Assembly: GCA_004366205.1 (NCBI GenBank)
Contig: SIRW01000022.1
Coordinates: 1-64,000 of the forward strand
Length of the DNA stretch: 64,000 nt
Direction of reading: 5' to 3'
Source of the DNA: Actinomycetota bacterium
GTDB lineage: Bacteria; Actinomycetota; Acidimicrobiia; Acidimicrobiales; CADCSY01
Each line of letters opens with the position of its first letter. The stretch's first letter is position 1. The notes beneath the pieces are model-generated. The model had not been told where the DNA came from, did not search any database, and saw nothing but the letters and a program-made list of their open reading frames with translations. Positions 36,128 through 43,789 of the stretch are shown here, one piece after another. A program made the translations under genes and the position numbers.

Positions 36128-37486
36128 ATGGACCGGCGCATCTACGGGCTCGAGAACGAGTACGGGGTGACCTGCACCCTGCGCGGCCAGCGCCGGCTGA
36201 GCCCCGACGAGGTCGCCCGGTACCTGTTCCGCCGGGTCGTGTCCTGGGGGCGCAGCAGCAACGTGTTCCTCGCCAACGGCGCCCGGCTCTACCTCGACGT
36301 GGGCTCGCACCCCGAGTACGCCACCCCCGAGTGCGACTCGGTCTACGACCTGGTCGCCCACGACAAGGCGGGGGAGCGGTGGCTCGAGGCGCTGCTCCGC
36401 CAGGCCGAGCAGCGACTGCGGGAGGAGGGCATCCGGGGCGTCATCTACCTGTTCAAGAACAACACCGACTCGGCCGGGAACTCCTACGGCTGCCACGAGA
36501 ACTACCTGACGAGCCGCCGGGACGACTTCGCCCACTACTCCGAGCACCTGATCCCGTTCCTCGTCAGCCGGCAGATCTACGCCGGTGCCGGCAAGGTGCT
36601 GCAGACCGCCCGGGGGGCCATGTACTGCATCAGCCAGCGGGCCGAGCACATCTGGGAGGGCGTCTCGTCGGCCACGACCCGCTCCCGGCCGATCATCAAC
36701 ACCCGCGACGAGCCCCACGCCGACGCCGAGCGGTACCGCCGCCTGCACGTCATCGTGGGCGACTCGAACATGAGCGAGTACGCCACGTTCCTCAAGGTCG
36801 GCGCCGTCGGGATCCTCCTGCGGATGCTGGAGGAGCAGTCGGTCGTGCTGCGCGACATGACGCTCGAGAACCCCATCCGGGCCATCCGCGAGATCAGCCA
36901 CGACATGACCTGCCGGCGCCGGGTCCGGCTCGCCAACGGCCGCGAGCTGTCGGCCCTCGACATCCAGAGCGAGTACCTGAACCGGGCGCTGCGCTACGCC
37001 GAGACCCGGGGCCTCAGCCCCCTCGAGGAGCAGGCCCTCGGCATGTGGGAGCACTGCGTGACCGGGCTCGAGAAGGACCCCCTGTCGCTGTCCCGCGAGT
37101 GCGACTGGGTCGCCAAGTACCACCTGATCGAGGCGTACCGCGAGCGTCACGACCTGCCGCTCAGCCACCCCCGGATCGCCCTCATGGACCTGCAGTACCA
37201 CGACGTGAACCGCGACCGGGGGCTGTTCTACCGGCTCCAGGACCGGGGGATGGTCGACCGGGTCTGCACCGACGAGGCCATCGACGACGCCGTCGAGAAC
37301 CCGCCCCAGACCACCCGGGCCCGCCTGCGGGGCGAGTTCATCAAGCGGGCCAAGGAGCGCAAGCGGGACTACACCGTCGACTGGGTGCACCTGAAGCTCA
37401 ACGACCAGGCCCAGAAGACCGTGCTCTGCAAGGACCCGTTCCGGGCGCGCGACGAGCGGGTCGAGCGCCTCATCGCCTCGCTGTAG
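36128..37486 (+). CDS. pafA: Pup--protein ligase PafA
   Basis: [70 protein letters not shown]; paralogous to Dop. Confidence 0.96.
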   Translation: MDRRIYGLENEYGVTCTLRGQRRLSPDEVARYLFRRVVSWGRSSNVFLANGARLYLDVGSHPEYATPECDSVYDLVAHDKAGERWLEALLRQAEQRLREEGIRGVIYLFKNNTDSAGNSYGCHENYLTSRRDDFAHYSEHLIPFLVSRQIYAGAGKVLQTARGAMYCISQRAEHIWEGVSSATTRSRPIINTRDEPHADAERYRRLHVIVGDSNMSEYATFLKVGAVGILLRMLEEQSVVLRDMTLENPIRAIREISHDMTCRRRVRLANGRELSALDIQSEYLNRALRYAETRGLSPLEEQALGMWEHCVTGLEKDPLSLSRECDWVAKYHLIEAYRERHDLPLSHPRIALMDLQYHDVNRDRGLFYRLQDRGMVDRVCTDEAIDDAVENPPQTTRARLRGEFIKRAKERKRDYTVDWVHLKLNDQAQKTVLCKDPFRARDERVERLIASL

Positions 37487-37509
37487 GGCGCGGGGCCAGG
37501 GACGCCGGC

Positions 37510-38568
37510 GTGCCCGTGTTCCGCAGCGGGACGGTGGTGGCGGAGCTCTCCGCCCGTCCCGGGCTCCAGCGGGTCACCGTCGAGCTGGGCGACGGCCCCG
37601 AGCGGGCCTACGTGCTCACCGAGCTCACCGGGCCCGTCGAGGTGGGCGACCCCGTCGTGGTGAACACCACGGCCGTCGAGCTCGGACTGGGCTCGGGAGG
37701 CTGGCACGTCGTGCACTGGAACCTCGCCCGTCGCGAGTGGCGGCAACCGGGGCCCGGCCACATCATAAAGCTGCGCTACACCAGCCTGCAGGTCGACACG
37801 GGCGCCGCCGAGGAGCTGCGGGCCGAGGTGCTCGTCGACGCCGACGACCTCGACGGCATGCCGGTGGTGGCCTGCGGCCTGCACAGCCAGGTGGCCCCCG
37901 TGGCCGCCGCCTTCGCCGAGGAGAGCGGCGGGCGCCGGCTCGCCTACGTCATGACCGACGGCGCCGCCCTGCCCCTCGCCCTGTCCGACGCCGTCGCCGA
38001 CCTGCGCACGGCGGGCCTCCTGGCCGGGACGGTCACCGCCGGCCACGCCTTCGGGGGCGACCACGAGGCCGTCACCCTCCCCTCCGCTCTGCTCGTCGCC
38101 CGCCACGTGCTCGCGGCCGACGCCGCCGTCGTCGCCATGGGCCCCGGCGTGGTCGGCACCGCCACCCGCTTCGGGTTCACCGCGACCGAGGTGGGCGCCG
38201 CCCTCGACGCCACCGACCTGCTCGGCGGCGTCCCGGTCGCCGCCCTGCGCGTCTCCACCGCCGACCCCCGGCTCCGCCACCAGGGCGTGAGCCACCACAC
38301 TCGCACGACGCTGAGCGCCCTGACGCGGGCTCGGGCGCTGCTCGCCATGCCCGACGGCCCCTTCGCCGACCGCATCCGGAGCGATCTCGAGGCCGACGGC
38401 CTCACCGACCGCCACCAGCTGCACCGGGTGCCGGTGCCCGACGTGCCCGCCCTGCTCGCCGGGCACGGCATCGAGATCAGCTCGATGGGCCGCAGCGCCG
38501 ACGACGACCCCGTGTTCTGGATGGCCGCGGCCGCCGCCGGCGTCCTGGCCGCCCGCCGCCTCCGTTGA
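37510..38568 (+). CDS. DUF3866-like conserved protein
   Basis: VGDPVVVNTTAVELGLGSGGWHVVHWNLARREWRQPGPGHIIKLRYTSLQVDTGAAEELR; follows pafA. Confidence 0.75.
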   Translation: MPVFRSGTVVAELSARPGLQRVTVELGDGPERAYVLTELTGPVEVGDPVVVNTTAVELGLGSGGWHVVHWNLARREWRQPGPGHIIKLRYTSLQVDTGAAEELRAEVLVDADDLDGMPVVACGLHSQVAPVAAAFAEESGGRRLAYVMTDGAALPLALSDAVADLRTAGLLAGTVTAGHAFGGDHEAVTLPSALLVARHVLAADAAVVAMGPGVVGTATRFGFTATEVGAALDATDLLGGVPVAALRVSTADPRLRHQGVSHHTRTTLSALTRARALLAMPDGPFADRIRSDLEADGLTDRHQLHRVPVPDVPALLAGHGIEISSMGRSADDDPVFWMAAAAAGVLAARRLR

Positions 38569-38614
38569 CCGCCGGCGCGGAAGCGGCCGGACCAGGCGAT
38601 ACCCTCGCAGCACC

Positions 38615-39250
38615 GTGGACGAGCCCCGCACCAGCCCGCCCCCCGCCGCGGCGGCCGAGGAACGCCCCGCCTGGGAGGACCTGCCCTACGCCGACGAGTC
38701 CGTCGACGGCGGTGACGGCTCACCGGGCTCGGGTCTGCGCTCGCTCGTCGAGTGGGCGGCGATCATCGTCGGCGCCTTCGCCGTCGCCCTCGTCGTCAAG
38801 GCGTTCCTCCTCCAGGCGTTCTTCATCCCGTCACCGTCCATGGAGCCGACCCTGGCGGTGGGCGACCGGGTGCTGGTGAACAAGCTCGCCTACCGGATCG
38901 GCGACATCGGGCGGGGCGACCTCGTCGTGTTCGAGCGCCCGCCCAGCGAACCCGAGAGCGACGTCAACGACCTCATCAAGCGGGTCATCGCCTTCGGCGG
39001 CGAGACCATCGAGGCGCGCGACGGGCGGGTGCTCGTCGACGGCCGGCCGTTGCGCGAGCCCTACCTGCCCCCCGGCACCGTCACCGGCGACCTCCCCGCC
39101 CAGACCGTCCCCGAGGGGCACCTGTTCGTGCTGGGCGACAACCGGGGCGACTCCCGCGACAGCCGCCGCTTCGGCCCCATCGACGAGGATCTCGTGGTCG
39201 GCCGCGCCTTCGTGCGCATCTGGCCGCCCGGCAGCATCGGCCGCCTCTGA
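38615..39250 (+). CDS. lepB: Signal peptidase I
   Basis: QAFFIPSPSMEPTLAVGDRVLVNKLAYRIGDIGRGDLVVFERP, DLIKRVIAFGGETIE, VLGDNRGDSRDSRRFGPI. Confidence 0.94.
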   Translation: MDEPRTSPPPAAAAEERPAWEDLPYADESVDGGDGSPGSGLRSLVEWAAIIVGAFAVALVVKAFLLQAFFIPSPSMEPTLAVGDRVLVNKLAYRIGDIGRGDLVVFERPPSEPESDVNDLIKRVIAFGGETIEARDGRVLVDGRPLREPYLPPGTVTGDLPAQTVPEGHLFVLGDNRGDSRDSRRFGPIDEDLVVGRAFVRIWPPGSIGRL

Positions 39251-39265
39251 CCGCCCGCAGGTCGA

Positions 39266-40000
39266 TCAGCCGCCGCTCGACGCCCCGGCGATGCGGTGGA
39301 TGACGGCCATCATGCGGTCGACGTGGTCGCTGAACACCCCGTCGCAGCCGATCCAGACGAGCTCCAGCACCTGCCGGTCGTACTGCGCGTCCCAGCCGAG
39401 CGCGTAGCGGTCGAACCGGTGGAAGAGCGACGTGAGCCCGCCGGTCCAGTCGGTCCAGTGGAGGTTCACGGCGTCGATCCCCGCGTCGCGCAGGGTGGCG
39501 GCCCGGCGCTCGGGCCCCTCCCGGATGCGCCGCAGCCGGGTCGAGTCGACCAGGCGCACGTCGTCGGACAGGCCCCGCCACCGGGCGACCTGCTCCCACT
39601 CGGGGTGGCACAGCCACAGGTTCCCCAGCGCGTCGCCCCCCGCGGACCGGGCCGTGGCCACCACCGCCTCGGCCGCCGCGGGGTCCTTCACGTCGAGCGA
39701 GACCGCCAGCGCGGTGCCGCAGGCGTCGTAGAGCTCGGCGAGGGCTGGGATGTGGTCGGGCAGGGCGGCACGGTCGAGCTCGGCGATCGGGCGCTTCCGC
39801 AGGCCGGCGCGCACCACGCCGTCGTGGTCGAGGACGGGCTCACCGTCGGCGGTGAGCCACACGTCGCTCTCCAGGCCGGTCGCCCCCAGGCGCACGGCCA
39901 GCCGGAACGCCTCGAGCGTGTTCTCCGGGGCATGCGCCCGCGCGCCCCGGTGGGCGAAGCCGATGGGCGGGTCGATCAGCGACGGGAGCCGGACGGGCAC
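39266..40000 (-). CDS. Glycerophosphodiester phosphodiesterase
   Basis: IGFAHRGARAHAPENTLEAFRLAVRLGATGLESDVWLTADGEPVLDHDGVV. Confidence 0.92.
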   Translation of the reverse strand: MPVRLPSLIDPPIGFAHRGARAHAPENTLEAFRLAVRLGATGLESDVWLTADGEPVLDHDGVVRAGLRKRPIAELDRAALPDHIPALAELYDACGTALAVSLDVKDPAAAEAVVATARSAGGDALGNLWLCHPEWEQVARWRGLSDDVRLVDSTRLRRIREGPERRAATLRDAGIDAVNLHWTDWTGGLTSLFHRFDRYALGWDAQYDRQVLELVWIGCDGVFSDHVDRMMAVIHRIAGASSGG

Positions 40001-40022
40001 CCCGCCATCATGGTGCAGCCGC

Positions 40023-41957
40023 TCACGCCGCCGGGGCGTCCTTGGGGAGGCTGAAGGCGAAGCGGCTGCCCACGCCCAGGCGGCTCTCGCACCAGATGCG
40101 CCCGCCGTGCGCCTCGATGATGCGCCGGGCGATGTACAGACCCAGACCCGTGCCGCCCTGGGCCCGGGTGCCGGACCCGTCGAGCTGGCGGAACCGCTCG
40201 AACAGGCGGGGGATGTCGCCCGAGAAGATGCCGGGGCCGCTGTCGGTGACGGCGACCTCGACCTCGCCCTCGCGCTCGATGACGTCGATGAACACCTGCT
40301 CCTCGGAGTACTTGAGGGCGTTGTCGACCAGGTGGAACAGCACGTGGCCGATCTTGGCGGCGTCGAACGCCGCGGCCAGCGGGCGGCGTGGCCGGCGCAC
40401 CACGATGCGGTCGCCGGCGAGGAGGGCGACGAGCTCGCCGATGTCGTCCTGCTCGATCCGCAGCGACGCCTGCCCCCGCTCCACGGCGGCGACGAACAGC
40501 AGGTCCTCGATGAGCCGCTCGAGGCGGTCGACGTTGCGACCAAGGGCGTCGACGGCGCGGGCCCGGGCCGGCTCCTCGATGGCCGCACCCCGCCGTTCCA
40601 GGGTCCGCACCGCGCCCCGGACGATCGTGAGCGGGGTCCGCAGCTCGTGGCCGATGACGGCGAGGAAGTCCTCCTTGATCTGCTCGATCTCGCGCTGGCG
40701 GGTCAGGTCGTCGAGCACGAGGACGCGACCGAGGCTGCGGCCCTCGGCCCCCCTCACGGTGCGGGCGACCGCCCGGTAGACGCGCAGCCCGTCGGTGCCC
40801 AGCGCCACCTCGAGGCTGCCGTGGCGCTCGCCGGTGAGCAGCTCCTCGAGCGGGACGTTGCCGAGGCGGCCCCGCACGGGCTGGCCGACCTCGAACGTCT
40901 CGGAGAGGTGGAACAGCTCGGCCGCCGCGCTGTTCACCAGGGCGAAGTCGCCGCGCTCGTCGGCCACGAGCACAGGGGAGAGCATCGACTGCACGACGGT
41001 TGCGACCTGGTCCCGGCTGGCGCGCAGCTCCCGCCGCAGCCAGGCGGTGTGCAGGAGCGCGCCGGCATGGCGGGCGAAGGCCTCCAGCATCGCCCGGCGC
41101 GCGGCGTCGGGCGACTCGCCGAGCAGCAGGACCAGGCACCCCGCGGAGGAGCCGCCGGCCCGCAGCGGCAGGGCGACCACGGTCTCCAGGCCGCCGGCGA
41201 GGGCGGCGGCGACGGCGCTGTCGGGCCGCTCCACCTGGAGCACCGGCGCCGCGAGCAGGGCGCGCACCTCGGCGCGGCCCACGGCCCGGGCGAGGCGCCC
41301 CCGGTCGATCCGCCGGGCGAACAGGATCCGGGCGGTGGAGCCCTCGACGGTGGCGGCGAAGCCCGCCTGGGCCGCGAACAGGGCCTCGGCGGCCTCGAAG
41401 AGGCGCTCGAGCACCGAGGCGTGGTCCTGCTCCAGCGCGGCGCGGCTGAGGGCGTCGAGCAGCTCGGCGGCGCCTACGGTGGGGGTGACGGCACGCCGGG
41501 AGAGCACGATCGACGCGCAGTCGGCGAACAGGGCGAGCCCGCCGGGCTCGAGCTGGCGGAGCTCGCCGCTCACGGCGAGCGCCCCGACCACGCGGGTTCC
41601 GGCCCGGATGGGTTCGGCGACGGCGGACGCCCGCTCGCCGTTGCTGCGCCGGGCCAGGCGACCGGTCGTCACCGCCGCGTCGGCCGCGGCCACGGCGCTG
41701 GCGGGGACGTCAGGCGTGGCCGCCAGCGGGAGGCTCGTGCCGTCCACGACCCCCACGAGCACGCCGTGCCGGCCGCGCCCGGCGTCCACCGCCCCCACGA
41801 CCACCTGGTGCAGCAGCCGGCCGGGGTCGGCCCCCGACGCGATGCCCCGCAGCACCCGCTGCAGGTGGACGTCGGCCGAGCGGGCGCGCCCGTTCAGCTC
41901 CGGGGACGGGCGCGCGTTGGCCAGCACGAGAGGTCTATCGGCTGTCCGCTCCGTCAC
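40023..41957 (-). CDS. Sensor histidine kinase (GAF-like/PAS-like sensing regions, HisKA, HATPase_c)
   Basis: IKEDFLAVIGHELRTPLTIVRGAVRTLERRG (H box), HLVDNALKYSEEQVFIDV (N box), VTDSGPGIFSGDIPRLFERF, GTGLGLYIARRIIEAHGGRIWCES. Confidence 0.92.
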   Translation of the reverse strand: MTERTADRPLVLANARPSPELNGRARSADVHLQRVLRGIASGADPGRLLHQVVVGAVDAGRGRHGVLVGVVDGTSLPLAATPDVPASAVAAADAAVTTGRLARRSNGERASAVAEPIRAGTRVVGALAVSGELRQLEPGGLALFADCASIVLSRRAVTPTVGAAELLDALSRAALEQDHASVLERLFEAAEALFAAQAGFAATVEGSTARILFARRIDRGRLARAVGRAEVRALLAAPVLQVERPDSAVAAALAGGLETVVALPLRAGGSSAGCLVLLLGESPDAARRAMLEAFARHAGALLHTAWLRRELRASRDQVATVVQSMLSPVLVADERGDFALVNSAAAELFHLSETFEVGQPVRGRLGNVPLEELLTGERHGSLEVALGTDGLRVYRAVARTVRGAEGRSLGRVLVLDDLTRQREIEQIKEDFLAVIGHELRTPLTIVRGAVRTLERRGAAIEEPARARAVDALGRNVDRLERLIEDLLFVAAVERGQASLRIEQDDIGELVALLAGDRIVVRRPRRPLAAAFDAAKIGHVLFHLVDNALKYSEEQVFIDVIEREGEVEVAVTDSGPGIFSGDIPRLFERFRQLDGSGTRAQGGTGLGLYIARRIIEAHGGRIWCESRLGVGSRFAFSLPKDAPAA

Positions 41958-41958
41958 A

Positions 41959-41999
41959 CTTGAGGCACCCGGACGTCAGAGGGGAAACCGATCCTCAAG
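41959..41999. promoter_or_regulatory. Inverted repeat in the divergent intergenic region
   Basis: CTTGAGG at 41959-41965 and CCTCAAG at 41993-41999, perfect 7-bp arms, between divergent CDSs 40023 and 42050. Confidence 0.3.
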
Positions 42000-42049
42000 C
42001 CCCGCCCACCCCCCGCCGATGGAACTGCTGGAGGGAAGGAGGACCCCCG

Positions 42050-42385
42050 ATGGCAACGATCCGTGCGAGCTGCCCTGACTGCGGCGACGTCGAGCTCACG
42101 ACGGCCGATGTCCAGGTGCGCGTGTGCGCCGACGACAACCAGGGCTCGTACGTGTTCCGCTGCCCGGAGTGCACCATGGCGGTCATCAAGGACGCCGAGC
42201 AGCGCATCGTCGACCTGCTGGTCTCCTCGGGCGTGCGCCTCTCGGTCTGGCGGCTCCCCGCCGAGCTGCAGGAGCGCCCCACCTCGCTCCCGGACCTCAC
42301 CCACGACGACCTGCTCGACTTCCACGAGCTGCTGCACCGCAACGACGCCTGGTTCGCCCGGCTCGCCGCCATGGTCACCCGCTGA
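42050..42385 (+). CDS. Small zinc-ribbon protein
   Basis: MATIRASCPDCGDVELTTADVQVRVCADDNQGSYVFRCPECTMAVIKDAEQRIVDLLVSSGVRLSVW; CxxC...CxxC; GGAAGGAGG upstream. Confidence 0.75.
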   Translation: MATIRASCPDCGDVELTTADVQVRVCADDNQGSYVFRCPECTMAVIKDAEQRIVDLLVSSGVRLSVWRLPAELQERPTSLPDLTHDDLLDFHELLHRNDAWFARLAAMVTR

Positions 42386-42397
42386 CCGGCCGGTAGG

Positions 42398-42613
42398 GTG
42401 ACCGGCGTGGAGCTGGTCTGGACGATCCCCGCGCTGGCGGCCGTCGCCGGCGTGGCCGTCCTGCTGGTCCTGGGACGGCGGCTCGGCGCCGACGTCGACG
42501 GCCTGCGCGACGCCCTGGAGCGGGTCGGTGACGTGCGGACCGCCGCCGTCGAGGTGCGGCGCGAGGTCGACGAGACCCGCGCTGCCCTGGCGGCGCTGCG
42601 CCACCGCTCCTAG
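42398..42613 (+). CDS. Small membrane/coiled-coil hypothetical protein
   Basis: VELVWTIPALAAVAGVAVLLVLGRRLGADVDGLRDALERVGDVRTAAVEVRREVDETRAALAALRHRS. Confidence 0.6.
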   Translation: MTGVELVWTIPALAAVAGVAVLLVLGRRLGADVDGLRDALERVGDVRTAAVEVRREVDETRAALAALRHRS

Positions 42614-42635
42614 GGCCCACCGGTAGGCTGGGGGG

Positions 42636-42977
42636 ATGCCCGCCGCGCCCGAGCTGCTGGTGATCCTCTTCGTCGCGCTCATCGTGCTGGGGCCCAAGAA
42701 GCTCCCCGAGGTGGCGCGCCAGGTCGGGCGCGTGATGGGCGAGCTCCGGCGCATGAACGCCAGCTTCCAGGCCGAGCTGCGCGACGCCCTGAAGGAGCCC
42801 GTCGACGGCACCCCCGCAAGGGGCCCCACCGCCGCCGGCGGGGACACCGCCGGCCGCACCACCAGGCCGCCGCTGGCCTCGGCGCCCGACGCCGCCGCCG
42901 AAGCCGCCCGGCACGCCGAGCCGCCGGCGGGCAACGGGCGCGGCGGCAGAGACGGCCAGGGGTCGTCGCCCTCCTGA
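42636..42977 (+). CDS. tatA: Twin-arginine translocase subunit TatA/TatB
   Basis: PELLVILFVALIVLGPKKLPEVARQVGRVMGELRRMNASFQAELRDALKEP. Confidence 0.9.
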   Translation: MPAAPELLVILFVALIVLGPKKLPEVARQVGRVMGELRRMNASFQAELRDALKEPVDGTPARGPTAAGGDTAGRTTRPPLASAPDAAAEAARHAEPPAGNGRGGRDGQGSSPS

Positions 42978-43789
42978 TGGCGATCCGCGACCACGACAGC
43001 CACGCGCACACCGTGGGCGACGGCTCCGGGGACCCGCTCGAGGGCGGCCGGATGACGCTCATCGAGCACCTCACCGAGCTGCGCAACCGGGTGGTCATCG
43101 CCGTCGTCGCCGTGGCGATCGGCGGCGTCGCCGGCTTCGTGCTCTACAACCCGGTGCTGAGCGTGCTGATCGACCCCTACTGCGACATCCTGCCGCCCGA
43201 CCGGGCCTGCCGGCTCATCATCACCGACCCGCTCGAGGCGTTCTCGATCCGCATCAAGATGGCGGCCTACGTCGGGCTCGTCCTGGCCTCGCCCGTCGTG
43301 CTGTGGCAGATCTGGCGGTTCGTCACGCCGGGCCTGTACCCGAACGAGAAGCGCTACGCCGTGCCGTTCGTGGCCAGCGCCGTGGTGCTGTTCCTGCTCG
43401 GCGCGGTGCTGGCGTTCCTCACGTTCCCCCGGGCGCTCGACTTCCTCGTCGCCATGGGCGGCCAGCAGCTCGAGACCTTCTACACGCCCGGCCGCTACAT
43501 CGGGCTGATCACGTTCATGATGCTGGCGTTCGGGGTCGCGTTCCAGTTCCCGATCCTGCTGATCTTCCTGCAGCTGGCGGGCATCCTGCGGCCCGAGCAG
43601 CTCGCCGGCTTCCGGCGCTACGCCATCGTGCTGATCTTCATCGCCACCGCCATCCTGACCCCGAGCGGCGACCCGTTCACCCTCACGGCGCTGGCCATCC
43701 CGCTGTGCCTCTTCTACGAAGGCACGATCCTCATCGGCAAGCTGCGACTCCGCCGTCAGCGCCGCCGCCAGCGCGCCGCCGCCCGGTGA
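42977..43789 (+). CDS. tatC: Twin-arginine translocase subunit TatC
   Basis: MTLIEHLTELRNRVVIAVVAVAIG, FSIRIKMAAYVGLVLASPVVLWQIWRFVTPGLYPNEKRYAVPFV, GVAFQFPIL. Confidence 0.96.
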   Translation: MAIRDHDSHAHTVGDGSGDPLEGGRMTLIEHLTELRNRVVIAVVAVAIGGVAGFVLYNPVLSVLIDPYCDILPPDRACRLIITDPLEAFSIRIKMAAYVGLVLASPVVLWQIWRFVTPGLYPNEKRYAVPFVASAVVLFLLGAVLAFLTFPRALDFLVAMGGQQLETFYTPGRYIGLITFMMLAFGVAFQFPILLIFLQLAGILRPEQLAGFRRYAIVLIFIATAILTPSGDPFTLTALAIPLCLFYEGTILIGKLRLRRQRRRQRAAAR

